Positions 9,315-18,658 of a stretch of DNA of 64,000 bases are shown here, in pieces. Within the stretch, counting starts at the first letter, position 1. Each line of letters starts with the position of its first letter. Source of the stretch: Marinobacter sp. AC-23 (GTDB lineage Bacteria > Pseudomonadota > Gammaproteobacteria > Pseudomonadales > Oleiphilaceae); contig NZ_MBPP01000023.1 of NCBI RefSeq assembly GCF_001858325.1, positions 1 to 64,000 on the forward strand, given 5' to 3'. Made by a program: the position numbers and the translations under genes. The notes below the pieces were generated by a model. That model was not told the origin of the DNA, did not search any database, and saw nothing but the letters and a program-made list of their open reading frames with translations.

Positions 9315-10007
9315 TTGCAGAAATCAGAGGTAGTACTAGGCAAAGCGTCAGACGTTAACGTTTGCGAAGGTGCAACTTGCACCGTTTGCGAACCGGGTGT
9401 GCTGACTCACTTTCGCGCAGTGAAGGGGCAGAATTACCTGCGCTGTTCGCACTGCGAAGCAACCATTATGGCGCAGGCAAGCTGGCTTGATCCGGATGAA
9501 GAGCAAGCGGTTTACAGGCTTCATGACAATGATCCGAACGATCCGGGTTACCGGGCTTTTCTTGAAAAGCTTACTTTGCCAATGCTTGACCGAATTAAGC
9601 CAGGTGCGTTGGGGTTGGATTTCGGCTGTGGGCCAGGGCCTGCGCTGGCAGCGATGCTGAGAGAGGCGGGAATGGAGATGGCTCTTTATGATCCATTTTT
9701 TTATCCATCGCAATCAACCCTGAGCCATCCTTACGATTTCATTACCTGCACGGAGGTGGTGGAGCATTTGCATCAGCCGGCAAAGGTGTTCAATCAGCTG
9801 GATGCTTTGTTAAAGCCAGGTGGGTGGCTTGGCATAATGACGTGTTTTCAGACCTGTGATGAACGATTCGACAACTGGCATTACCGGCGGGATCCCACGC
9901 ACGTGGTTTTCTATCGCGAGGCGACACTGGGGCTTATTGCTAAACGCTTGGGGTGGGTTATGGCCGTGCCATGTAAGAATGTGGCAATTTTCCATAAGCC
10001 TTTATGA
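9315..10007 (+). CDS. Class I SAM-dependent methyltransferase with N-terminal zinc-ribbon-like motif
   Basis: A 230-residue protein. Residues 22-47 contain two CxxC pairs (C22/C25 and C44/C47) that look like a small zinc ribbon. The SAM-binding motif I, GLDFGCGPG, is at 100-108, with acidic motif CTEVVEHLHQP further on and the conserved segment FDNWHYRRDPTHVVFY near residue 190. The start is TTG, preceded by CAGGAGAG at good spacing. Similar proteins are annotated only as methyltransferase domain proteins; the substrate is unknown. A strong hairpin follows immediately, so it is monocistronic. Confidence 0.8.
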   Translation: MQKSEVVLGKASDVNVCEGATCTVCEPGVLTHFRAVKGQNYLRCSHCEATIMAQASWLDPDEEQAVYRLHDNDPNDPGYRAFLEKLTLPMLDRIKPGALGLDFGCGPGPALAAMLREAGMEMALYDPFFYPSQSTLSHPYDFITCTEVVEHLHQPAKVFNQLDALLKPGGWLGIMTCFQTCDERFDNWHYRRDPTHVVFYREATLGLIAKRLGWVMAVPCKNVAIFHKPL

Positions 10008-10010
10008 AAA

Positions 10011-10031
10011 CCGGGGGCAACCTGCCCCCGG
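10011..10031. terminator. Hairpin terminator between convergent genes
   Basis: A 9-base stem CCGGGGGCA/TGCCCCCGG with an ACC loop followed by CTGTTT, right after the methyltransferase stop. It lies between convergent genes and may serve both. Confidence 0.6.
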
Positions 10032-10045
10032 CTGTTTGCGACCCC

Positions 10046-11353
10046 TTACAACCAGGTAAGTCCCACGCTGATAATCACGCCGGTGATTATCAGGAGCATG
10101 AGGCAGTACCCCATAATGTCCTTGGCTTTAAGCCCCGCAATTGCCAGTACCGGCAATGCCCAGAAGGGTTGCAGAAGGTTAGTCCACGCGTCGCCCCAGG
10201 CCACGCCCATGGCTACTCGTGGAATGCTTGCGCCAAGCTCCTGCGCCGCTGGCAGCATGACCGGTGCCTGTACGGCCCACTGACCACCACCGGAGGGTAC
10301 AAAGATATTCACCAGCCCGGCACTGATGAAACTCCAGAAGGGTAGGCTTTGTGCAGTTGCCATAGAGGCAAAGCCTGTGGAAATGCTGGCTGCAAGGCCA
10401 GAGGCGGTCATTACCCCCATGATTCCGGCATAGAAAGGGAACTGAATAACTATGCCTGAACCACCCTTAACCGCTTCATGCAGGCTGTCGAGCAACCTTT
10501 TGGGTGTTTGGTGCAGAATGATTGCCAGGAACAGAAACATAAAGTTAACGATGTTCAGGTTCAGGCCGCCACCGTTCATGAAATACTGGAAAATAAAAGC
10601 CAGGCCACTGAAGCCAACCAGCCAGGCTAATATCCTGCTGTTTTCGAGATGATCTGCAGGGCGCTGTATGGAAACACTGGTGTCAGGCTCGTCATCAAGT
10701 ATGGCCGGGTCTACATAGGTGCTGTCTTCCTCTTTGGGTAGCATCATGCGGTTGACCAGAGGCACAACAATAAACAATGCCACAATAATTGCGAGATTGA
10801 AGAAGGCAAAAATGGTTTCACCTGTACCTATAACGCCAATCATGTCGGCGGTAAAGTGCCCTTCGGTGGCGATGACCAGTGGGATGGAGCCGGCGAGACC
10901 ACCGTGCCATACGATAAAGCCAGAGTAGGCGCTGGCTATAAGCAGTGGATAGTGGACCCTGACTTGCCGGGCAAGGGCCTTGGCAAAGAGTGCGCCTACC
11001 ACCAGGCCAAATCCCCAGTTGATCCAGCTCGCAATAAGCGCTACGAAGGTAACCAATACAATGGCCTGTCCGGGGGTGCGGGCTATCGATGCAATCCGGT
11101 TTAGTATTCCCCGGACGAACGGCGTGCTGGCAAGCATAAACCCGGTAACCAGAACCAGCAGCATTTGCATGGAGAAGGTGAGGAGGCTCCAGAAACCATT
11201 ACCCCACATCTCGATCACTGCCATTGGACCGTGGCCTTCAAACACCATGGCGGCGATGAATGCAACGAGGGACAAAATCAGAACGAAAATATAGGGATCT
11301 GGTAGATATTTATCGACCAGGCTGACCATTGGCCGAGCAGCTTTATCGAGCAT
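10046..11353 (-). CDS. atoE: Short-chain fatty acid transporter, AtoE family
   Basis: A 435-residue polytopic inner-membrane protein with about twelve hydrophobic segments, matching the AtoE/short-chain fatty acid transporter family in length (about 440) and in conserved segments such as PDPYIFVLILSL near residue 18, the ASWINWGFGLVVGAL loop near 115, and FVPSGGGQWAVQAP near 358. The family is proposed to take up short-chain fatty acids such as acetoacetate or butyrate. No ato catabolic genes lie next to it here, but the window holds many acyl-CoA genes. The 147 bases before its start hold its own promoter region. Confidence 0.88.
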   Translation of the reverse strand: MLDKAARPMVSLVDKYLPDPYIFVLILSLVAFIAAMVFEGHGPMAVIEMWGNGFWSLLTFSMQMLLVLVTGFMLASTPFVRGILNRIASIARTPGQAIVLVTFVALIASWINWGFGLVVGALFAKALARQVRVHYPLLIASAYSGFIVWHGGLAGSIPLVIATEGHFTADMIGVIGTGETIFAFFNLAIIVALFIVVPLVNRMMLPKEEDSTYVDPAILDDEPDTSVSIQRPADHLENSRILAWLVGFSGLAFIFQYFMNGGGLNLNIVNFMFLFLAIILHQTPKRLLDSLHEAVKGGSGIVIQFPFYAGIMGVMTASGLAASISTGFASMATAQSLPFWSFISAGLVNIFVPSGGGQWAVQAPVMLPAAQELGASIPRVAMGVAWGDAWTNLLQPFWALPVLAIAGLKAKDIMGYCLMLLIITGVIISVGLTWL

Positions 11354-11500
11354 TGCGTGTCTCCTTATTTTTGTTGCATTTAGTTTATGCCAGCTTAGGT
11401 GGTTGAGAGCTAAAAGCCAAACTGAATGGAATAAGCAAAAAGTATAAGAAGACTTTTGGTAGATAAGATGCTTGCGGCCAAAACCACGTGATGGGCTGGC

Positions 11501-12946
11501 TCAGAAGGTCGAAAACCCGGTGGCTTCCATCACGCGGTAGCGCCAGTAACGCAGCATTGAATTATCGGCCCAGTGTTCATAGGGCAGGCTCAAAACAGGA
11601 TCGCTTTCGGGGCCGGACTGCCACTGCTGATCAAAGAAGCTGACAGCTTTAGTAGCTAGCGTAGATTTTGGCGGTATGGAAATCCACACGTCGGTTTCAA
11701 GGTTCAGGTCGTCCAGGTTGCGCCGCGTGAAGTTTGCGGAGCCCAGCAGAAGCTCGGTATGGCCTGCCAATGGGCGCAATATCAATGATTTGCTGTGGCA
11801 CTGCTCGCCAGAGGTGTTGCACCAGCGAACAGGAATGCCAGCTTTGTGCAGTTCTAGCGCGACTTGTCGGTTGGGTATGCCACTTTTTTGATGGCCGAAC
11901 GCTTCGTTGTTGGCGTCGAGAAGTACGCGTATGTTCGCGCCACGTTCATGGGCGTTGAGCAGGGAGGCAACAATCTCCCGGTGCGAGAGATAGAAAAACG
12001 CAAGGTCCAGCCGACTTCCACTCTGCGCGCTGGTGATCATCTGAAGCGCGGAATCCAAAATGGCGGATTCTGTTTTTACCGCAATCTGGCCAACTGCCTG
12101 TGGGTCTGCTGGCGTGGGGGATTTTGCCCCACTGATTAGGTTGTTCAGCGCAGGGCTGGGCTGGTCGGACATGTTCAGAACCGCTTGCTCGCTTTTCAGA
12201 ACATCAAAGACCGCAGGGCCAGTGAAGCTGACAGCGGTATTGCTGTGTCGGCTGCTGCCATCGTGTGGGTTGGCGGAGGTTACGAGAGCACGTAGTTTGC
12301 CTGCGTCATCCACTACCACAACTTTACGATGGTTTGCCTTGAAGTTGGGTAGTGCAAGGTAGCTGCGAATGGTGACAGGTTGCGTTCCTAGAGCGTTCGG
12401 CAGCCAGCCACCTTCGGCTCTGTTGCCGAGCCACTGGCAACAGAGCCGCCAAATTGCCGACCACGCAGGGTTGCTGTCGCGAAGTGGCTGCAGGTTGGTT
12501 TCAGTGACTGAAATGTCCGCTTGGCGCAGCGCCTGAAACCAAGGTGACACCGAGCCACCGTAAAGCGTGTTCAGCGGGTCAGAAATAACAATAATGTTCA
12601 GTTCTGGTCGCTCGGCCTTCCGGTCAATCAATGCCTGGGTAAGTTGTTCTGAGAGGTGTCGGTGTTCCACGCCTTCTGGGCTGCTGCTGTTGAAGAGGAA
12701 CATATCGACCAGAATGAAGGACTCGGCTTGACCGATAAGACGCAGTATTTCGTCAAAAATTTTCTGGTTGCGGGTTTCGGAGCCATCGTTGTGATGATAC
12801 GTCGCGTCCGTCAACAGTACTGCGTCACTCAGGGGGTGTGGTTCGCCATTGTGGCTGATCCCGGGAGGCAGAGGTTTGTATGTGTGATACAAGCCCACGC
12901 CGATGAGCACCAGAACAATGAGTGCGAGCAATATCTTCCGTGACAT
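11501..12946 (-). CDS. Phospholipase D-like / cardiolipin synthase-like protein
   Basis: A 481-residue protein with an N-terminal membrane anchor (residues 4-20) and two HKD (PLDc) motifs. The first is NHRKVVVVDD with His206, Lys208 and Asp213 and nearby SAN at 224-226; the second is CHSKSLIL with His384 and Lys386 followed by GSANFTRRN at 402-410. This is a full PLD active site. Bacterial members are cardiolipin synthases, phosphatidyltransferases or nucleases; the anchored architecture and length fit a periplasm-facing phospholipid-processing enzyme, but the exact reaction is not settled. It is followed after 26 bases on the same strand by the glutamine amidotransferase gene upstream in transcription order. 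Confidence 0.82.
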   Translation of the reverse strand: MSRKILLALIVLVLIGVGLYHTYKPLPPGISHNGEPHPLSDAVLLTDATYHHNDGSETRNQKIFDEILRLIGQAESFILVDMFLFNSSSPEGVEHRHLSEQLTQALIDRKAERPELNIIVISDPLNTLYGGSVSPWFQALRQADISVTETNLQPLRDSNPAWSAIWRLCCQWLGNRAEGGWLPNALGTQPVTIRSYLALPNFKANHRKVVVVDDAGKLRALVTSANPHDGSSRHSNTAVSFTGPAVFDVLKSEQAVLNMSDQPSPALNNLISGAKSPTPADPQAVGQIAVKTESAILDSALQMITSAQSGSRLDLAFFYLSHREIVASLLNAHERGANIRVLLDANNEAFGHQKSGIPNRQVALELHKAGIPVRWCNTSGEQCHSKSLILRPLAGHTELLLGSANFTRRNLDDLNLETDVWISIPPKSTLATKAVSFFDQQWQSGPESDPVLSLPYEHWADNSMLRYWRYRVMEATGFSTF

Positions 12947-12972
12947 AAGGATCCAGTGTTTACGATGCGGTT

Positions 12973-13707
12973 TCAGTCAGTCTTATTCTCAGCGACCAGA
13001 GCGGAAAAGCGCTCAAGCAACCCCGATGCTTCAGGCGCGTCGGTAACCGAGTCGATCATGGTTTGTGCGTTAAACCCTTCAAGCTCTAAATCCGGCGCTT
13101 GCACACCTAAGTAGGCTCTCATGACAGCGCTGGAAAATTCCGGGTGGAATTGCACGCCCCAAGCGCATTTACCAACTCGAAATGCCTGATGTGGCTCAAA
13201 CTCGTTGCGGCCAAGTAAAACAGCGCCCGGTGGCAGGCTTAGTACCGACTGCTTATGGGTGAGCTGTGCGCTAAAGATATCTGGCATACCGCAAAACAGC
13301 GGATCATCCTGGGCACTTGTGAGCAGTTCTACGCTTCGGGTGCCGCTCTCGCGCCCCTCAGAGTGATAGCCTACTTCGCCGCCCAGAGCGTGTGCCAGGA
13401 GCTGGTGGCCATAACACACGCCGAGCACCGGAATAGCCAGGTGCACCGCCTGCGCCAGCCATGTTGCAGCGTTCTCGCTCCACGGCTCCCGGTCGCTGAC
13501 CATGGCGGGCGAGCCGGTTACCACAATGCCGTCCCAGTCTGTGGGATCTCCGGGTAACTCTCCGGCTTCTGTATTGAGCACGGTAATGTCGAGCCCAGGC
13601 GACAGCCCGCGCACGAACCATTCGTCAAAATCACCGAATTGTTCTTTGATGCTCGGGTAGGTGCTGCCCGTTTTAAGTATCACCACGCATGGCTTGGCTT
13701 GTCTCAC
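12973..13707 (-). CDS. Class I glutamine amidotransferase (GMP synthase-like GATase)
   Basis: A 244-residue stand-alone class I glutamine amidotransferase domain. The nucleophile Cys98 is in GVCYGHQLL, and the His188 and Glu190 partners are in QFHPE, so the ammonia-releasing triad is complete. No synthase domain is attached. Such proteins resemble GuaA N-domains and are often annotated only as GATase; the acceptor is unknown. The GTG start overlaps the TGA stop of the YebC-like gene (GTGA), so the two are translationally coupled. Confidence 0.85.
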   Translation of the reverse strand: MRQAKPCVVILKTGSTYPSIKEQFGDFDEWFVRGLSPGLDITVLNTEAGELPGDPTDWDGIVVTGSPAMVSDREPWSENAATWLAQAVHLAIPVLGVCYGHQLLAHALGGEVGYHSEGRESGTRSVELLTSAQDDPLFCGMPDIFSAQLTHKQSVLSLPPGAVLLGRNEFEPHQAFRVGKCAWGVQFHPEFSSAVMRAYLGVQAPDLELEGFNAQTMIDSVTDAPEASGLLERFSALVAENKTD

Positions 13708-14426
13708 TGCTCTGGCAGCTCCGCGTTATGGAAGATGTTCTGCACGTCGTCCAGCTCGTTCAGCATGTCGAGAAACTTCTCGAACAGGGGGACGTCATCG
13801 CCCTCCACAGATGTGGTGGTTTTCGGCAGGAACTGGATATCGTCTACGTCGAAGTCAATATCGGCGAAGGCATCGATCAGTGCCTGGCGGGCTTTGGCGT
13901 ATTCGGTGTTAGGTGTGAAGACTGTGATTTGGCCGTCTTCGCTTTCGATATCCGTAACGTCGACATCTGCTTCCATTAGCGCTTCAAGTGCGGCTTCTTC
14001 TTCACCTTTGAACACAAAAATCGCGCTGTGGTCAAACATGTGGGCTACCGTGCCCGGAGTGCCGATCTTGGCTTTGGTCTTGGTGAAGGCCAGGCGAACG
14101 TCGCCGAAGGTGCGGTTGGGGTTATCGGTCAGGCAGTCTACGATCACCATGCAGTTGCCGGGGCCGTAGCCTTCGTAGCGGGCTGGCGAGTAGTCTTCGC
14201 CGGCACCGCCTCGGGCCTTGTCGATGGCTTTTTCGATAACGTGAGTAGGCACCTGATCTTTCTTGGCACGATCAATAAGGCCGCGCAGTGACAGGTTGCC
14301 ATCCGGGTCTGTGCCGCCGGACTTGGCACTCATATAGATCTCGCGCCCGTACTTGCTGTAGACCTTGGTTTTGGCCTCTGCGGTTTTGGCCATGGATTGT
14401 TTGCGGTTCTGGTAGGCTCTGCCCAT
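13704..14426 (-). CDS. YebC/PmpR-family protein (YeeN-like paralogue)
   Basis: A 240-residue member of the YebC/TACO1 family, with the conserved [10 protein letters not shown] start, the [23 protein letters not shown] loop, KAIDKARGG at about 65-73, the YEGYGPG segment at about 83-89, and the acidic C-terminal lobe. Divergence from canonical YebC in the first 20 residues makes it closer to the E. coli YeeN branch. Family members act as transcription regulators or, as shown for several YebC proteins, help translation of proline-rich sequences. It precedes and overlaps the amidotransferase gene, an arrangement whose meaning is unclear. Confidence 0.88.
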   Translation of the reverse strand: MGRAYQNRKQSMAKTAEAKTKVYSKYGREIYMSAKSGGTDPDGNLSLRGLIDRAKKDQVPTHVIEKAIDKARGGAGEDYSPARYEGYGPGNCMVIVDCLTDNPNRTFGDVRLAFTKTKAKIGTPGTVAHMFDHSAIFVFKGEEEAALEALMEADVDVTDIESEDGQITVFTPNTEYAKARQALIDAFADIDFDVDDIQFLPKTTTSVEGDDVPLFEKFLDMLNELDDVQNIFHNAELPEQ

Positions 14427-14523
14427 TTTTGCGCTGCCTTATACTTGCTGGTGAAAGGGCTGGATTTTACGCAAGAATATCAGTTTGGAACAGGCCTATT
14501 TGGCAGGTCTGCCCCGCAGGCAT

Positions 14524-15323
14524 TTAGATGTAGTCGACAGGCACACGGTAATTGTCCTGTGCCATCAGGTCTATACCGCACTCTATACTGCTGACCCAGT
14601 TCAGGAACCGATCGACCATTGCAGGGCCTTCGAAGCGCTTCCCGTGCTGGGGCACAATCATTTCAACATCCATTTCCCGGATCATGTTGGCCCAAAGCCG
14701 GCATACCTTATTTGAAGCAATGTAACGCCGATGGAATCCCATCATATGAGGGATATGTTGGTCGAAATCCTGCACTGGCAAGTGGTCGTCCTCAGCTCCC
14801 ATGGAGCGCCAAGATCCCCGGAAAACAGAATTTTTGAAACCGGATCGTAAAACTGCAAATTGCCGACTGAGTGCATAAAGTGGGCGGGCAGGCACTGCAG
14901 GTAGGAATCGCCAAATCGTACGTTGGCGCCGGCATCTGGAATGCTGACAATGCGATCGTAAACGCTGCCGCTTAACTGGTTAGTGACGTAGCTGGATACC
15001 AAGTGAGGCAGGAACCTGGCCCACAGCTTGGATGTCACGATTTTTGCGCGGGTGTGAACGATCCAGCGATCAATGGCACCAATGATGTCCGGGTCCTGGT
15101 GCGATGCAAATACAAAATCCATTTCCTTGATGTTCATGTATTTGGACGCAGCCACGGCAAGTGGTGTGTAGGTAAGGTCCCCGCCTGGGTCGATCAACGC
15201 TTCGTGCTTGCCGTCTACCACAAGGAATTGGTTGGACTGGACACCTTCACCGGTAACCAGGGAGTCGAACATCAGGCATTTATGGTATCCGTTATCAAAC
15301 AGGACAATTGGCTCGTTTGCCAT
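14524..15323 (-). pseudogene. Flavodoxin-less diiron MBL-fold protein (ODP/FprA-like), frameshifted
   Basis: Two frames joined by one missing base near 14800. The N-terminal part (14742-15323) has the metallo-beta-lactamase fold with metal-site segments ASHQDPDIIGA, HFMHSVGNLQFYD and FSGDLG. The C-terminal part (14524-14895 frame) continues with MGAEDDHLPVQDF and the last ligand His in PQHGKRF. The sequence around GGCGCTCCATGG restores DLGASMGAEDD if one base is added, so the gene is probably intact at about 266 residues. The flavodoxin domain of true flavodiiron proteins is absent, matching ODP, an oxygen-binding diiron protein used as a sensor or reductase. Which electron partner it uses is unknown. 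Confidence 0.78.
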
Positions 15324-15470
15324 TTTGATCTCCGCAGAATGAGGGCCGGCTGGGTTGGCCGGCTATCGTAAGTTGCGCGGAGGGTACAAAATTGGCAGAC
15401 AACACCAATTGCCTCAGGTCAATTATCTGATATCCATCAAGTAACGTTTTGTTTCTCTCGGCAGCCGGGG

Positions 15471-15899
15471 TTATGCCAGCTTGGGTACCTGTTTTATTCC
15501 ACGACGTATGGCCTGCTCCAAGCCCGTGCTGATCAGTTTGCCGGTAAGCGGCACAATGTCGTCAAAGGAGATGTGATAGCGCACGCGAGTGTGTCCTTCA
15601 GGCGTATCCTCAAAGCGTATACGGCCCAGGTGATTTCGAATCGGGCTTAAGCTGGTAATGGTGTACTCAATCAACGAGTCGGGCTCGAAACCGGTGACAG
15701 TTTCTTCCAGGCCAATGGGCCCAATGCCCAGTTTGCGTACCGAGCCAAGGCCATTGGGGTCTGCCTGGTTGCTGTTTTTAATTCGCTTTACGGGCGCACC
15801 AAGAAGTTTACCGAAGCGTTTGTGGTCAGCGAACAGAGCAAAGACTTTGCTGCGCGGGACGTTAAAAATCTCGTCAATCTCAAAGGTATGTGTAGCCAT
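15471..15899 (-). CDS. SRPBCC (START-like) ligand-binding protein
   Basis: A 142-residue single-domain SRPBCC protein, recognisable from the N-terminal FEIDEIFNVPRSKVFALFAD pattern and the TRVRYHISFDD strand. The family binds hydrophobic ligands in a helix-grip fold (polyketide cyclase, START, Bet v1). There is no catalytic signature, so the role is unknown. It reads in the same direction as the diiron gene, with 147 bases between; mmsR lies 100 bases to its right. Confidence 0.7.
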   Translation of the reverse strand: MATHTFEIDEIFNVPRSKVFALFADHKRFGKLLGAPVKRIKNSNQADPNGLGSVRKLGIGPIGLEETVTGFEPDSLIEYTITSLSPIRNHLGRIRFEDTPEGHTRVRYHISFDDIVPLTGKLISTGLEQAIRRGIKQVPKLA

Positions 15900-16002
15900 T
15901 GTTATGCTCTTGTTTGTCGTCGTTTGGTGAAGACTAACGATTTAATCCCTGCAACAAAAGTTGTAGACCGCGGCAGACTGTAAGCTGGCCTGATGTGCCG
16001 GG

Positions 16003-16877
16003 TCAGTGCCTCGGCGCATGTCGATAATCTCTTGGTGCCTGGCCCATGGTTTTTTTGAATAACCGCGAAAAATAATAAGCGTCGTCATAGCCAAGGCGGT
16101 GGCTGATTTCTGTGAAACTCAGGCTTGTTGTATCCAGCATTTGGCAGGCCCTTTCTACTTTTAGATGGAGAAAGTGCTGGATTGGAGAGGTGCCGGTCTG
16201 TTCTCGGTAACGTGTGGCAAAGTGCGCTGGCGAGAGCCCGGCCAAGTCAGCAAGTTGTTCCAGGGTGATGCGCTCATCGAGATGTTCTCGCATATAGTTA
16301 TTAATGGAATCCAGCTCCGCTTGTCGCTTGTTGCTGGTTTCATCAACGCTGATCGGAACCGCTGTTAATAGTTGCCGTAAACGATTGGCCGCGTGAATCA
16401 GGCCGCGGGCGCGGAAGCCTGTCTGGCGAACAGACAGTAGGCCGTTAAAATCCACCAATAACCTGGGCTGACGCCCCAGATGGCGGATGGGTGTGGCGTC
16501 ATTGAACCCCATGTATCTGCGAAACTCTTCCGCCATTGGGCCGGTGTAATGCACCCAGTGAATTGTCCATGGGTTGTCTGGGTCAGCTGTATAGCGGTGG
16601 TTAACACCTGCGGGCAACAATAAAAGATCTCCCGCTTCCATGGTGTAAGGCTCGCCCTCCACGTTCAGAAACGCTTTTCCCTCTGTGCAGTAGATCAAAA
16701 GATTGTCGCGGTGGTGTTCCCGGTGCATGTGATGGCCCGTGGCTCGGCGGTAATGGCCGAACGCTCTGGGATAGAGATCCCGGGTAAGGGGATGCTCAGA
16801 CAAAAGCCTAATGATGGGGCTGGTACCACATAGCGAATGCTATCCTTGGGGACGGGCCATTGAGAGGTTTGTGTCAT
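16003..16877 (-). pseudogene. mmsR: AraC-family regulator MmsR, frameshifted near the N-terminus
   Basis: An AraC/XylS-type activator divergent from the valine-degradation operon, as mmsR is in Pseudomonas aeruginosa. The long frame (from 16803) has a cupin-like sensor domain and a C-terminal double helix-turn-helix (TLEQLADLAGLSPAHFATRY and FTEISHRLGYDDAYYFSRLF). Its apparent TTG start is internal: a second frame supplies [20 protein letters not shown] from an ATG at 16877, and adding one base near 16810 joins PSL to [20 protein letters not shown]. The full protein would be about 291 residues and is probably intact in the organism. In P. aeruginosa MmsR activates mmsAB in response to valine or a valine intermediate; the same is inferred here. 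Confidence 0.82.
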
Positions 16878-16907
16878 GTTTATCGCTGCCGTTAATTGTG
16901 TGGCAAT

Positions 16908-16946
16908 CGAAATATAGTCCATTACGAACGAAATTTAGTCAATCAC
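16908..16946. promoter_or_regulatory. Direct repeat, candidate MmsR operator
   Basis: Two 18-base direct repeats, cgaaatatagtccattac (16908-16925) and cgaaatttagtcaatcac (16929-16946), match at 15 of 18 positions and start exactly 21 bases apart, two helical turns. Tandem half-sites at this spacing are typical of AraC-family activators. They sit in the mmsR-mmsA divergent gap about 95 bases upstream of the mmsA start. Confidence 0.6.
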
Positions 16947-17041
16947 CAAGTGCCAGAGAAGGTGCTAAGGTCGTACCATACATTGCTAAAGCAACCGTGC
17001 TTTGGCTCGCATGCCGCACAACAACAAACAGGGGTTTTGAG

Positions 17042-18532
17042 ATGAAAAACGTTCCACTGTACCTAGCTGGTGAATTTGTACAGAGCCAGACCAGCGAATG
17101 GATTGACGTAACCAACCCGGCCACTAACGAAGTGATCGCTAAGGCTCCCTGCACCACAGATGCCGAGATGCGCAAAGCCATAGATAGCGCCGGCGAGGTG
17201 TTCAAAACCTGGAGGGAGGTGCCAGTCTCTGAGCGCGCCCGTGTAATGCTGCGTTATCAGGCATTGCTGAAAGAGCACCACGACGAAATCGCAGAAATCC
17301 TGTCCCAGGAAACCGGCAAAACCTTTGAAGATGCCAAGGGTGACGTGTGGCGTGGCATTGAAGTGGTTGAGCATGCGGCTAACGTGGCCTCCATGATGAT
17401 GGGCGAGACCGTTGGAAACGTTGCGCGTGGGGTAGATACCCACTCATGGATTCAGCCGCTGGGTGTGTGCACGGGCATTACGCCTTTCAACTTCCCCGCG
17501 ATGATTCCGTTGTGGATGTTCCCCATGGCGATCGCTTGCGGTAACACGTTCATTCTCAAACCTTCCGAGCAGGATCCGCTCACGCCCATGCGTCTTGCGG
17601 AGTTGTTTGAAGAAGCGGGTGCGCCCAAAGGTGTGTTGCAGGTAGTACACGGCGGCAAGGATCAGGTGGATATATTGCTTACCGATCCCGCGGTTAAAGC
17701 CATCTCCTTTGTGGGCTCCGTGCCGGTTGGCCGTTATATCTACGAAACCGGCACCAAAAACATGAAGCGTGTTCAAAGCTTTGCCGGTGCCAAGAACCAC
17801 ATGGTTATCATGCCAGATGCCGATAAACAGCAGGTTATCAATGCGCTGGTAGGCGCGTCTGTAGGCGCCGCGGGCCAGCGTTGCATGGCGATTTCCGTTG
17901 CTGTGTTTGTTGGCGAGGCCCAGGCCTGGATTCCGGAATTGAAAGAAGCCATGGCGAAAGTTCGCCCGGGTGCCTGGAACGATTCCGACGCCAGCTATGG
18001 CCCAGTAATCTCCCCCAGAGCCAAGGATCGTGTTGAATCCCTCATCGCCACCGGCGAAGCCCAAGGCGCGAACCTGCTCCTGGACGGTCGTGGCTGCACC
18101 GTAGATGGCCTGCCTGATGGAAACTGGATTGGTCCCACCTTGTTTTCGGGAGTGACCACCGAAATGGACATCTATAACGAGGAAGTGTTCGGCCCTGTGC
18201 TTGCCTGTATGGAAGAAGAGAGCCTGGAAGATGCCATTACGCTGATCAATAACAGCCCTTATGGTAACGGCGTATCCATCTTTACCGGTTCTGGTGGCGC
18301 TGCGCGCAAGTTCCAGCACGAAATCGAAGTGGGCCAGGTGGGTGTGAATATCCCCATTCCTGTGCCCCTGCCGTTCTTCTCGTTCACCGGTTGGAAGGGT
18401 TCCTTCTACGGCGACCAGCACGCTTACGGCAAGCAGGCCGTGCGTTTCTATAGCGAGACCAAAACGGTTACGTCGCGCTGGTTCTCCAGTGAGGCGACAT
18501 CGGAAGCGAACTTCTCTATCCAGTTACGTTAA
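17042..18532 (+). CDS. mmsA: CoA-acylating methylmalonate-semialdehyde dehydrogenase MmsA
   Basis: A 496-residue aldehyde dehydrogenase of the MmsA class. It oxidises methylmalonate semialdehyde to propionyl-CoA with NAD, the last step of valine breakdown. The catalytic Cys281 lies in GQRCMAIS, the Asn149 oxyanion residue in TPFNFP, and the NAD segment FVGSVPVG is at 223-230. The open frame runs further upstream, but the ATG at 17042 gives the family N-terminus (LYLAGEFV) and length. It is the first gene of the operon, divergent from mmsR, and a hairpin separates it from the acyl-CoA dehydrogenase gene. Confidence 0.95.
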   Translation: MKNVPLYLAGEFVQSQTSEWIDVTNPATNEVIAKAPCTTDAEMRKAIDSAGEVFKTWREVPVSERARVMLRYQALLKEHHDEIAEILSQETGKTFEDAKGDVWRGIEVVEHAANVASMMMGETVGNVARGVDTHSWIQPLGVCTGITPFNFPAMIPLWMFPMAIACGNTFILKPSEQDPLTPMRLAELFEEAGAPKGVLQVVHGGKDQVDILLTDPAVKAISFVGSVPVGRYIYETGTKNMKRVQSFAGAKNHMVIMPDADKQQVINALVGASVGAAGQRCMAISVAVFVGEAQAWIPELKEAMAKVRPGAWNDSDASYGPVISPRAKDRVESLIATGEAQGANLLLDGRGCTVDGLPDGNWIGPTLFSGVTTEMDIYNEEVFGPVLACMEEESLEDAITLINNSPYGNGVSIFTGSGGAARKFQHEIEVGQVGVNIPIPVPLPFFSFTGWKGSFYGDQHAYGKQAVRFYSETKTVTSRWFSSEATSEANFSIQLR

Positions 18533-18555
18533 TTGCGTTGACGGTGGGTGTCTTT

Positions 18556-18578
18556 GGGCCGGAATTTGTTTCCGGCCC
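18556..18578 (+). terminator. Intercistronic hairpin after mmsA
   Basis: Eight-base stem GGGCCGGA/TCCGGCCC with a 7-base loop, followed by CCTTGTTT. It may partly terminate or set mRNA levels of the genes after mmsA, since the downstream genes clearly belong to the same pathway. Confidence 0.5.
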
Positions 18579-18658
18579 CTTGTTTAGCCTGCGTGACCCA
18601 AGACTCTTTGATCTGGAGAGTCGTTTTTCTGGGCAGTCATTATTTCTGGAGAGAAACA

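Noticed and set aside
16811..17041. N-terminal extension of mmsA from 16811 in the same frame
   Set aside because: It would run through the divergent control region and lacks the family's start; ATG 17042 gives the normal MmsA N-terminus and length.
18548..18658. 37-residue extension of the acyl-CoA dehydrogenase
   Set aside because: It covers the terminator-like hairpin after mmsA and has no ribosome site; ATG 18659 has TCTGGAG at the right distance.
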